Assembly (NCBI GenBank): GCA_038231495.1
Contig: JBBRLG010000421.1
Coordinates: forward strand, 1 to 6,690
Length of the DNA stretch: 6,690 nt
Direction: 5' to 3'
DNA from: JBBRLG01 sp038231495
GTDB taxonomy: Bacteria; Planctomycetota; Planctomycetia; Gemmatales; Gemmataceae
The first letter of the stretch is position 1. Each line of letters begins with the position of its first letter. Shown piece after piece: positions 1 through 6,321 of this stretch. A model generated the notes under the pieces. The model was not told the origin of the DNA. It did not search any database and saw only the letters and a program-made list of their open reading frames with translations. Made by a program: the position numbers and the translations under genes.

Positions 1-281
1 CGCGCCAACGGCCCTACCGCCTGCCCCAAGGACCGTGCCGTTGGTGGTCAACTCCGGGGGGGGTGTGCCAGGGGGTGCGGAAACGAACTTTCTCAAAGCA
101 TTAGCCCGCTGACGTTTAGGACGAAAAAGTTCGTTTCCGTGTTCGTCGCCCCGAAGGGCAACAAGGGGAGTCCGGCAGAAACGAACGGTGACGCGCGTCC
201 TGCGCTGCCGCGCACCCAGAAAACTCCCAGCACGGGATGTCTATTGCTGTCCGACTCCCACCACCGCGGTGAACGGTTACC
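1..281. other. Left-edge region without a convincing gene
   Basis: No frame on either strand gives a recognisable protein. A plus-strand frame is open from the edge to a TGA at 110-112; its last residues (GAETNFLKALAR) could be the C-terminus of a gene lying to the left, but 36 codons are too few to tell. The stretch holds a 14-base inverted repeat (78-91 with 126-139) and a weaker one near the edge (3-12 with 37-46, one G-T mismatch). The minus-strand operon ends at 282, so this is probably its 3' region. Between the hairpin at 139 and the operon end I see no U-rich terminator. Confidence 0.5.
78..139. repeat. 14-base perfect inverted repeat
   Basis: The left arm at 78-91 starts CGGAAACGAAC and is matched exactly by its reverse complement at 126-139, with a 34-base spacer. 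A third copy of the core GAAACGAAC lies at 178-186 in direct orientation to the left arm. In RNA it would form a stem of moderate GC content. No T-run follows either arm directly, so it is not a classic intrinsic terminator. It could still serve as an RNA 3' end for the minus-strand operon, or be a remnant of a dispersed repeat. Confidence 0.6.
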
Positions 282-974
282 TTATTTTTTCTCCTCCTCC
301 GCCAGGTCTTCAAGCAGATTCTTTTTGAGGAAGCGCTCGATTTCCTCCGGATGGACATAGTAGCCCAGGCCGTCGTTCGCGCCGCTGGCGATGCCAAGCA
401 CGTAGCCGCGCTTGTCCACGAGCGGCCCGCCGGAACGCCCCGCCGCCGGAGCGGTTGCGACCTCCCAACTGGCGACGCCGTTCTCGCCCGGCCGTTTAAC
501 CAATTTGCGACCCTTCACCGTTTCCGCTCGGCAAGTCGGTGCTTTGCCGCTGTCGCAGCCGACGCTCAGCCCTGCGAAGTCTTTATCGCCGGGGGCTTTC
601 GCGGCTGGACACAACGGCAGCACGCCTGGCAACTTGACACGCGTGGGGATGCGGACCACGGCCAGGTCCTGTTCCTTGGAGTCGGCGACGATTACCGCGT
701 CCGCGTACACCGCCGCCGCCTTGGGGTAGGATTGGGCGGAGTAGACGTGGACCTCAACCTTGTCGGCCTTGTCGATGACGTGCCGGGCGGTCAGGACGTA
801 GGCGAAGTTCGCGTCCTGTTTGACGACGACGCCGCTACCCTCCGACCCCTTGGCGGCGTTGACGATTCGTACCGTGGCCCGCAGCGCGGAGGCCTGTAGC
901 TCCTTGGTGAAGTCCGGAGCATCGGCCTGATCGGTCTGCGCCGTCACCAACAGGGCGAGAAAAAAAGGGGTCAT
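282..974 (-). CDS. Small trypsin-fold (S1-type) serine protease, probably exported
   Basis: Encodes 230 residues with a chymotrypsin/trypsin-fold catalytic triad: His65 in LTARHV, Asp103 in QDLAVVRI and Ser181 in GRSGGP. These have the order and spacing of HtrA-like S1C domains, but no PDZ domain follows; the protein ends about 50 residues after the serine in an acidic and lysine tail (EDLAEEEKK). The N-terminus (MTPFFLALLVTA) is hydrophobic but lacks a basic n-region, so export by signal peptide is plausible but weak. Cysteines are at 122, 140 and 148. The start is well supported: GGAGGG lies three bases upstream, and the ATG overlaps the TGA of the fumarylacetoacetase gene by four bases (ATGA), implying translational coupling. 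The open frame continues upstream inside that gene but carries no protease similarity there. The substrate is unknown. Confident of the fold, not of the role. Confidence 0.88.
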   Translation of the reverse strand: MTPFFLALLVTAQTDQADAPDFTKELQASALRATVRIVNAAKGSEGSGVVVKQDANFAYVLTARHVIDKADKVEVHVYSAQSYPKAAAVYADAVIVADSKEQDLAVVRIPTRVKLPGVLPLCPAAKAPGDKDFAGLSVGCDSGKAPTCRAETVKGRKLVKRPGENGVASWEVATAPAAGRSGGPLVDKRGYVLGIASGANDGLGYYVHPEEIERFLKKNLLEDLAEEEKK

Positions 975-2308
975 GTGCCCTCCGACAATGGTTGCCCAAT
1001 TGTCTGCGTAGTTGGACCCGTCCCTCGCTCCCGTGCCGGCAGCACCTTGCCCGTCACCGTGCCGAAGCCGACGCGATAACCGTCGCCCTGGCACCAGCCG
1101 GTCAGCGTCAGGCGGTCGCCGTCCTGCAAGAAACTCCGCTGCTCGCCGTCGGGGAGGTTCAAGGGCCGGGTGCCACGCCACGCCAACTCCAACAGGCTGC
1201 CATAAGAATCCGGCGTGCTGCCGCTGATCGTGCCGGACGCCAGCAGGTCGCCGGGACGGAGGTTGCAGCCGTTTACCGTGTGGTGCGCGAGTTGCTGGGC
1301 CATACTCCAGTAAAGGGCGCGGAAGTTCGACGCACTGATGCGGGCCGGTTGCGTCATTTGCGCGCTTTGCAGCAATACTTCCAGGTGAATGTCGATCGCG
1401 CCCGGCCCCTTCGCTTGCAAATACGGCAACGGCGTCGGCTCCTGCGTCGGGCCGGCGCAGCGGAACGGCTCTAACGCCTCCAGAGGCACCACCCACGGCG
1501 CTATTGACGTGAGGAAATTCTTGGCGAGAAACGGCCCCAATGGCACGTACTCCCAAGCCTGAAGGTCGCGGGCGCTCCAGTCGTTGAGCAGCACCAGGCC
1601 GAAGAGGTGGTCTGTCGCCGCACCCACCGGAATCGGCTGCCCCAATTCGTTGCCTGGGCCGACGAACACGGCCATTTCCAGTTCAAAATCCAGCGACCGA
1701 CTCGGTCCGAAAACGGGGGCGTCGGCCTTCTCCGGCTTGCTCTGGCCGTGCGGTCGCACCAGGTCGGTGCCGCTGACGACGACGGAGCTGGCGCGCCCGT
1801 GATAGGCGACCGGCAAGTGCAACCAATTCGGCATCAGGGCGTTGTCGGCACCGCGCAGCATCGTGCCGACGTTGGTGGCGTGCTCGCGCGACGAGTAAAA
1901 ATCGGTGTAGTCGCCGATCTCCGCCGGCAGCAGCATGTCCACTTCGCCCATTGGCACGAGCGCCTGTTGGCGCAACGCCGCGTTGTCGCGCAGCGTCGGC
2001 TCGTCGGCCCGCAGCAACTTGCTAATCAACGCGCGGGTCTCGGCCCAGACGTGCTTGCCGCGGGCCATGAACGGGTTCAGCCGGCCGCGGTCGAAGACGC
2101 GGTACTTGCCGAGGGCGGGCACCTGAAGCAGGTTGTGCTCTTCGAGAAAAGTCAGGTCGAGGATTTGCTCGCCGATGGCGACGCCGACGCGGGCCGGCCC
2201 GCCCGCGCGCCGCCGGAAGACGCCGTAGGGGAGATTTTGGATCGGAAAATGCGAGTCCGGTGCCACCGGGGCGAAGGACCGCAGGGCGGGGTTCGTGGTT
2301 TCATTCAT
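971..2308 (-). CDS. fahA: Fumarylacetoacetase
   Basis: Encodes 445 residues that align almost without gaps to human fumarylacetoacetase (EC 3.7.1.2). This cytoplasmic, divalent-metal enzyme hydrolyses 4-fumarylacetoacetate to fumarate and acetoacetate, the last step of phenylalanine/tyrosine breakdown through homogentisate. Against human numbering (offset +10) the key residues are present: metal ligands Asp136, Glu209, Glu211 and Asp243; catalytic His143 in SREHATN; Arg152, Tyr138 and Tyr169; Lys263; and Glu374 in SLLEL. The SH3-like N-terminal domain (about 1-125) and the mixed-beta C-terminal domain (about 130-425) are both complete. The C-terminus runs about 16 residues past the usual KVLPA end, overlapping the next gene. 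No strong Shine-Dalgarno is visible; a second ATG nine bases upstream (2317) is an alternative start. I chose 2308 because MNETTNPALRS better matches the usual start of relatives as I remember them. It lies about 115 bases after the S46 gene, same strand. Confidence 0.96.
   Translation of the reverse strand: MNETTNPALRSFAPVAPDSHFPIQNLPYGVFRRRAGGPARVGVAIGEQILDLTFLEEHNLLQVPALGKYRVFDRGRLNPFMARGKHVWAETRALISKLLRADEPTLRDNAALRQQALVPMGEVDMLLPAEIGDYTDFYSSREHATNVGTMLRGADNALMPNWLHLPVAYHGRASSVVVSGTDLVRPHGQSKPEKADAPVFGPSRSLDFELEMAVFVGPGNELGQPIPVGAATDHLFGLVLLNDWSARDLQAWEYVPLGPFLAKNFLTSIAPWVVPLEALEPFRCAGPTQEPTPLPYLQAKGPGAIDIHLEVLLQSAQMTQPARISASNFRALYWSMAQQLAHHTVNGCNLRPGDLLASGTISGSTPDSYGSLLELAWRGTRPLNLPDGEQRSFLQDGDRLTLTGWCQGDGYRVGFGTVTGKVLPARERGTGPTTQTIGQPLSEGT
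978..983 (-). promoter_or_regulatory. Shine-Dalgarno site of the serine protease gene
   Basis: Read on the minus strand this is GGAGGG followed by CAC and the ATG at 974-972. It lies inside the last codons of the fumarylacetoacetase gene. It is the strongest ribosome-binding site in the window, though the spacing is short. It fixes the protease start and allows reinitiation by ribosomes finishing the upstream gene. Confidence 0.7.
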
Positions 2309-2350
2309 GGGGTTCATTCCGGAGGAAACTAACCACGCGGGAAAGGCACA

Positions 2351-2424
2351 AGTAAAAAGGCAAAAGGCAAACACCCTGCACGCTTGCGGCCGTCTTGAAT
2401 TCTTTTAACCTTTTGCCTTTTACT
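2351..2424. repeat. Long A/T-rich inverted repeat between S46 and fumarylacetoacetase genes
   Basis: The left arm at 2351-2367 (AGTAAAAAGGCAAAAGG) and the right arm at 2409-2424 are reverse complements except for one extra A in the left arm. The loop is 41 bases. The right arm reaches into the TAG stop of the S46 gene (2423-2425). In the minus-strand transcript the stem would form just after translation of the S46 peptidase ends, and its 3' arm is pyrimidine-rich (CCTTTTGCCTTTTTAC). It could be a leaky terminator, an mRNA-stability element that sets different levels for the two genes, or a pair of copies of a dispersed repeat in opposite orientation. Confidence 0.65.
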
Positions 2425-4501
2425 ACTCGCCCGTCAATTCCTTCACCAGGCCGTCGGCGTCGTACAACTTTCGCAGCGCTTCCAGCACGCCGCGCGAGTG
2501 GACTGCGATGTGCCGGGCCTGCACGTCTGTGTAAACGAAGTTGCGCACCAAACCGTGGCGGTTGCGGTCGAAGTTGATGCCGACTAACTCACCCGCACGG
2601 TTCAAGACGGGGCTGCCGCTGTTGCCACCAATCGTGTCCGCTGTCGAGGTGAAGTTAAAAGGTGTTTTCAGATCGATTTTATCCTTACCCTTGAGCCACC
2701 GTTCCGGCAGCACGAACGGCTCGCGGTGGCCCTGCTTCTCGGCGCGCTCGAAGGCGCTGCCGAACGTCGTGTGGAAGGGCAACTCGACGCCGTCCACCTC
2801 GTAACCCTTCACCTGGCCGAACGCCAGCCGTAGCGTGAACGTCGCGTCGGGCGCGATGCCCGCGCCGAGGACTTCAAACTTGGCCGCCGCAATCTGCGCG
2901 TTGGCCTGGCGCTCGACCTCTTCGACCTGGTTTTCGTACCTCTTTCGCAGCGCCCGCCCGTCGTCGTCCACCTGGCGGGCGAACTGGATCATCGCGTCGT
3001 CGGCTTGCTCAATTGCCGACGCGCCGCCCTTGGCCAGACGCCGGCGCTCCTCCGGGTCGGCGAGCTTGGTGCCGGCGACGAGGGCCGCGGCCCGCGCGGC
3101 GGGTGACTTGCCCGCGAAGATCTTCACCACTAACGGATGGTCGCCGCCGAGGTTTTCCACGAGGAACGTCAGCGAACCAGCCAGGCGGGTGCGCTCCAGT
3201 TCCGGGTAGACCGGGGCCGGCGAAAATAACTGGAATTCGAGCGATTCTAGTGCCGATTCGCGGTACTCGCGCAGCCGCTCCGCGTTCGCTTTCGGCTTCT
3301 CCGCGGCCAGGCGCACAAGGTGCCGGGCGATGTTGAACAGTTCCGAATCGAAGGCGTGGCCGGTTTCCAGCAGGTAGTAGTCGCGCTCCAGGCCGGCGAG
3401 CGCCTTTTCGGCCGCGGCGATGCGGTCCCAGGCATCGCCATACGCCTTCTGCTTCGTCGGGTCCGCCGCGATCTTGGCGCGCAGGCTCTTTTCCTGCACG
3501 CCTTTCAGGGCCAGAATCGACGGGTCGAGCAAGCCCTGGTACTGACCACCGAACGCCTTGCGGGCGTTGGCGACGCGGTGCAGGTCCTTCTGCGCCATGC
3601 GCCGCTGCTCCGGGCCGCGGGCCGCGAACTGTTCCAGCAGAGCCTCCTGGTTGCGCACCCGGTTGAGCACGTATGGCAGCGTCACGTCGCGCCGGTGTTG
3701 CAGCTTGGCCAGCGTGTCTTGCCGATTCGTCGTGCCGGGGTGGCCGGTCACGAACACGAGCCCGTTTTCCTGCGGGCCGTGCGCGTTCCACTTGAAATAA
3801 TGCTTGACGTGAGCCGGTTTGCCGTCCTCGTAAGCGCGGAAGAAGCAAATATCGAGGCCGTGCCGCGGGTACTCGAAGTTGTCCACGTCGCCGCCGAACG
3901 CCGCGATGCCGGCCTCCGGGGCGAAGCCGAGCCGCACGTCGGTAAACTTCTTGTAGCGATACAGGTGGTACTGCCCGCCCTGGTAGAGCGTCACCACGTC
4001 GCTCCGGAGTTTCGTCTCGTCGAGCGATTCTTTTTCGATGGCGGCCATGACCGCCCGCCGCGCGGCAAACGCCTCGGCGGGCTTCACCTCCGGCTTGACT
4101 GCGGCGTTGACGCGCTCCGTCACGTCTACGATCGATTGCAGCACGTTCAATTCCAGGTCCGGGCATTTCAACTCGCCGCCGTGGCCGTGGGCGTAAAAGC
4201 CGTCTTGCAAGTAGTCTTTGCCGCGCGGGCTGACCTTTTGGATGCTGTCCGCGCCGATATGGTGGTTAGTGACGATCAAACCGTCGGGCGAGACAAAGCC
4301 GCCGGAGCCGCCGTTGTTGAAGCGGACTGACGCCAACTGCACGTGCGTCAAAAAGTCGTCGGTCAGGTCGAACTGATATTTGTCCTTGAGGAGTTGGCGC
4401 GGCGGGTTGTTCAGGAGCCACATGCCTTCGTCTGCTTGCACGTTATTCACCCAAAACAGAGCGGATATAAAGACAAAAAGGGTCGCGCGGGTGCGGGGCA
4501 T
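2423..4501 (-). CDS. S46 family dipeptidyl peptidase (DPP7/DPP11 type), exported
   Basis: Encodes 692 residues, close to the usual 700-720 of S46 peptidases, which remove dipeptides from the N-terminus of oligopeptides in the periplasm or at the cell surface. The signal peptide is clear: a basic start (MPRTR), a hydrophobic stretch and likely cleavage after VQA23. The chymotrypsin-fold triad is visible as His80 in VTNHH, Asp205 in FGGDVDNF and Ser628 in GGNSGSP, with the helical domain between (about 250-540). Eighteen residues after the serine lies Arg646 (FDRN), where DPP11 has its specificity arginine and DPP7 a glycine; this suggests preference for Asp/Glu at P1. The C-terminal GVLEALRKLY segment matches the family end. 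An in-frame ATG at 4519 (MKGATRMPR) is an alternative start; AAAGG ten bases before 4501 favours the shorter form. First gene of the minus-strand group, with a good promoter just upstream. Confidence 0.94.
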   Translation of the reverse strand: MPRTRATLFVFISALFWVNNVQADEGMWLLNNPPRQLLKDKYQFDLTDDFLTHVQLASVRFNNGGSGGFVSPDGLIVTNHHIGADSIQKVSPRGKDYLQDGFYAHGHGGELKCPDLELNVLQSIVDVTERVNAAVKPEVKPAEAFAARRAVMAAIEKESLDETKLRSDVVTLYQGGQYHLYRYKKFTDVRLGFAPEAGIAAFGGDVDNFEYPRHGLDICFFRAYEDGKPAHVKHYFKWNAHGPQENGLVFVTGHPGTTNRQDTLAKLQHRRDVTLPYVLNRVRNQEALLEQFAARGPEQRRMAQKDLHRVANARKAFGGQYQGLLDPSILALKGVQEKSLRAKIAADPTKQKAYGDAWDRIAAAEKALAGLERDYYLLETGHAFDSELFNIARHLVRLAAEKPKANAERLREYRESALESLEFQLFSPAPVYPELERTRLAGSLTFLVENLGGDHPLVVKIFAGKSPAARAAALVAGTKLADPEERRRLAKGGASAIEQADDAMIQFARQVDDDGRALRKRYENQVEEVERQANAQIAAAKFEVLGAGIAPDATFTLRLAFGQVKGYEVDGVELPFHTTFGSAFERAEKQGHREPFVLPERWLKGKDKIDLKTPFNFTSTADTIGGNSGSPVLNRAGELVGINFDRNRHGLVRNFVYTDVQARHIAVHSRGVLEALRKLYDADGLVKELTGE

Positions 4502-4543
4502 ACGGGTTGCGCCTTTCATCGGGGACAGGGCGAAGCTTTGACG

Positions 4544-4572
4544 TTTATCCCGGCGCGGGCGGTCGCTGTCAA
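4544..4572 (-). promoter_or_regulatory. Sigma-70-type promoter for the minus-strand operon
   Basis: On the minus strand a perfect TTGACA (4572-4567) is followed by 17 bases and GATAAA (4549-4544, 4 of 6 to TATAAT). Transcription would begin near 4537, giving a leader of about 36 bases to the ATG at 4501 or 18 bases to the ATG at 4519. This is the best promoter-like sequence in the window and sits where one is needed for the S46, fumarylacetoacetase and serine protease genes. Confidence 0.55.
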
Positions 4573-4584
4573 GGGCCAATGCAA

Positions 4585-4598
4585 TGCCGCAAGCGGCA
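4585..4598. promoter_or_regulatory. Palindrome between divergent promoters, possible operator
   Basis: TGCCGC-AA-GCGGCA is a 6-base inverted repeat around two A bases. It sits between the -35 box of the minus-strand promoter (4567-4572) and that of the plus-strand candidate (4613-4618). The half-site GCGGCAG occurs again at 4642-4648, just past the plus-strand -10. A regulator binding here could affect both directions. A short GC-rich palindrome can also occur by chance in such DNA. Confidence 0.3.
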
Positions 4599-4612
4599 GG
4601 CGTGGAAATGGG

Positions 4613-4641
4613 TTGAACCCGGTTCCTGGAAGCGATAAACT
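4613..4641 (+). promoter_or_regulatory. Candidate promoter for the S41-like gene
   Basis: TTGAAC (4613-4618) and TAAACT (4636-4641) are separated by 17 bases; each matches the sigma-70 consensus at 4 of 6 positions. The ATG at 4696 lies about 48 bases after the expected start of transcription. Weaker than the opposing promoter, but correctly placed in a short divergent region. Confidence 0.35.
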
Positions 4642-4681
4642 GCGGCAGTAGAAGTCGAAACGGCTGCCCGTTTTCCTTCGC

Positions 4682-4686
4682 GAGGA
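4682..4686 (+). promoter_or_regulatory. Shine-Dalgarno site of the S41-like gene
   Basis: GAGGA lies nine bases before the ATG at 4696. It supports that ATG over the in-frame TTG at 4687, which would directly abut the site. Confidence 0.5.
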
Positions 4687-4695
4687 TTGGAACCC

Positions 4696-6183
4696 ATGTC
4701 CCGTCGCATTCTTCTGTCCGCCGGTTTACTGGCGTACCTCCTGTCGGCGACCCCACGCGCCGCGGCAGTGGCCCAGGAAACCCCGAAGTCGCCCCCAGAT
4801 GTCAAAAAGCAGGAGGCCCCGGCAGACCCGGTCGGCGTTTGCATGGACCGCTTCCTGAAGGTCGGCGATTTGGTGCTGGACAAGCACGTCGAGCCGCCGA
4901 GCCGGCAGGAAATGTTCCTGGGCGGGTGTCGCGCGGTCTTCACCCAGGCCAATGCTACGCCGCCCGCCGACCTGAGCCGACAGGTCTCGCGACTGGCCTC
5001 GGACGACCAATTCCGTTCGTTCCTCAAAGACAACTGGCCCAAGCCGGCAAGTGACAAGCCGGTCGATGCCGGCCAATTGGAGGGCGCTTTCCTGCAAGGC
5101 CTTTTGGAGCGCGTGCCGGGCAAGCCCGGACTTGTCTCCGCGGCGAATGCGCGGGTGATGGAGCAGTTGGCGGCCAACCGCTACGTCGGCACCGGCATTC
5201 AGATCGGCGTTAACCAGCAGGCGAAATTGACGCAAATCATCAACCCCTTCGCGCGCGGCCCCGCCCGCAAGGCCGGCGCGAAACCCGGCGACATCATCGT
5301 CGAGGTCGATGGGGTCAGCATGGAAGGGCAGACGATCGCCCAGGTCGTGGACCGCATCCGCGGCGAGGAGGGCACCACCGTCACGATGACGGTCCGCCAA
5401 CCCGACACCAAGGAGACGCGCGTCCTCAAGATGACGCGCGCGGCTGTCCCGTTCGACACCGTCGTCGGCTACCAACGCCTTGCGGAAGAGAGTTGGCAAT
5501 ACAAGGTGAAAGCCGACGAACCGTTTGCTTACCTGCGGTTGGAGAATGTTTTACCCAGCACCCCGTCGGAATTGCGCAAGCTGGAAAAGACGCTGTTGGC
5601 CGATGGCGTGAAGGGCGTCGTGCTGGACTTGCGTTTCAGTGGCGGCAGCGACGTGCAACCCGCGGCGTTGACGGCGGACGAACTGCTCGACGGTGGTCTG
5701 ATGTTCCGCGTCCACGACGCCCAAAATCGCGTGAAGGAGTACCGCGCCGACCGCGACTGTCTATTCCGCGACTGCCGGCTGGTGGTGCTGGTCAACGAGC
5801 AGACGCGCGGCGCGGCTGAGTTCATCGCGGCGGCCCTCCAGGACAACGGCCGGGCCGTCGTCGTCGGCCGGCCCACCCGCGGCGACGGCTTCGTGGAAAC
5901 CATGACCCGCTTGCCCGACGACCTCGGTGCTATAAGTCTACGCACCGCGAGCGTGGAGCGGGCGGCGCCGCCGAAGGGTTTGGCAAAGTCGTCCGCGGGG
6001 GTTTGGCAACCGGTTGAGCCGGACCACCTCGTTGCCCTGGACCCCGGCAAAATGCCGGCCCTTCTGGATTGGCAGCGTGCGCAGCTGTCGCCGGAACCGT
6101 CGGCCGACGCACCCAAGGTGCCGCCGGACGACCCGCAGTTGGCCAAGGCGCTCGAACTGCTGCGCGAGGCCGTCAAGAAGTAA
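4696..6183 (+). CDS. Exported PDZ and S41-fold protein lacking the Ser-Lys dyad (probable pseudoprotease)
   Basis: Encodes 495 residues. A signal peptide (MSRRILLSAGLLAYLL, cleavage near residue 26) leads into a Pro/Lys-rich linker, an N-terminal helical region (about 45-160), a PDZ domain (about 163-250, with GTGIQI and AGAKPGDIIVEVDG) and a C-terminal-processing-peptidase (S41) fold (about 270-425). Family marks are present: DLRFSGG at 311-317, VVLVNE at 363-368 and ALQDNGRAVVVG at 380-391. However, the stretch that in active enzymes reads SASASE is TRGAAE (370-375), placing Gly372 at the nucleophile position, and the FGKG lysine is Asp397 (RGDG). The 25-residue spacing equals Ser430 to Lys455 of E. 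coli Prc, so the alignment needs no gap. The fold is sure; loss of activity is a strong inference. It may instead bind peptides or act as a scaffold. The C-terminal 70 residues are Pro-rich then helical. Transcribed away from the S46 operon. Confidence 0.9.
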   Translation: MSRRILLSAGLLAYLLSATPRAAAVAQETPKSPPDVKKQEAPADPVGVCMDRFLKVGDLVLDKHVEPPSRQEMFLGGCRAVFTQANATPPADLSRQVSRLASDDQFRSFLKDNWPKPASDKPVDAGQLEGAFLQGLLERVPGKPGLVSAANARVMEQLAANRYVGTGIQIGVNQQAKLTQIINPFARGPARKAGAKPGDIIVEVDGVSMEGQTIAQVVDRIRGEEGTTVTMTVRQPDTKETRVLKMTRAAVPFDTVVGYQRLAEESWQYKVKADEPFAYLRLENVLPSTPSELRKLEKTLLADGVKGVVLDLRFSGGSDVQPAALTADELLDGGLMFRVHDAQNRVKEYRADRDCLFRDCRLVVLVNEQTRGAAEFIAAALQDNGRAVVVGRPTRGDGFVETMTRLPDDLGAISLRTASVERAAPPKGLAKSSAGVWQPVEPDHLVALDPGKMPALLDWQRAQLSPEPSADAPKVPPDDPQLAKALELLREAVKK

Positions 6184-6227
6184 CCGCGCAATAACCGCAT
6201 CGGAAGGTGTCTGATTACGCAATCTTG

Positions 6228-6299
6228 GGCGAGCCGGGAGCGGAATCGACCGGAGTGTATCTCCGAATGAACTCCGGTCGCTTACGCTCCCGGCTCGCC
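6228..6299. repeat. 72-base near-perfect hairpin, possible dispersed REP-like element
   Basis: The arms at 6228-6256 and 6271-6299 pair along 29 positions with only two mismatches (6243 with 6284, 6246 with 6281). The loop is 14 bases (6257-6270). The outer 15 pairs (GGCGAGCCGGGAGCG) and inner 10 pairs (CGACCGGAGT) are perfect. It starts 45 bases after the stop of the S41-like gene. No T-run follows, so it is not a standard intrinsic terminator, though such a stable hairpin could block 3' exonucleases. From memory, not searched, similar CCGGGAGCG/ACCGGAGT sequences recur between genes in Gemmata-like genomes, which would make it a repeat family. Confidence 0.8.
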
Positions 6300-6321
6300 T
6301 GGCAACTTATAAGACAGGGCG

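Noticed and set aside
78..186. CRISPR-like array from the repeated GAAACGAAC word
   Set aside because: The shared word is only nine bases, one copy is inverted, and there are no regular repeat-spacer units or cas genes.
975..1556. Upstream in-frame extension of the serine protease
   Set aside because: It lies wholly inside the fumarylacetoacetase gene, is Arg/Pro-rich without similarity, and the ATG at 974 has both the ATGA overlap and GGAGGG.
1607..2332. Plus-strand open frame of 241 codons opposite fumarylacetoacetase
   Set aside because: Antisense shadow of a clearly conserved enzyme; no recognisable motif and no ribosome-binding context.
3009..4166. Minus-strand open frame of 385 codons in a second frame inside the S46 gene
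   Set aside because: Out-of-frame product rich in Arg, Pro and Gly, overlapping the conserved S46 frame; a GC-bias artefact.
3320..4330. Long open frame (336 codons) on the plus strand opposite the S46 peptidase gene
   Set aside because: It is antisense to a gene with a full catalytic triad and signal peptide. Its composition (rich in Arg, Val, His, no domain) is what GC-biased third positions produce on the opposite strand.
4502..4756. Upstream in-frame extension of the S46 gene
   Set aside because: It would place the signal peptide about 85 residues inside the protein and would run through the promoter region and into the divergent gene.
4726..5499. Minus-strand open frame of 257 codons opposite the S41-like gene
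   Set aside because: Antisense shadow; the plus strand carries PDZ and S41 motifs and a signal peptide in the same stretch.
6228..6299. Hairpin as a classic rho-independent terminator
   Set aside because: No run of T follows either arm, and the stem is much longer than typical; other roles fit better.
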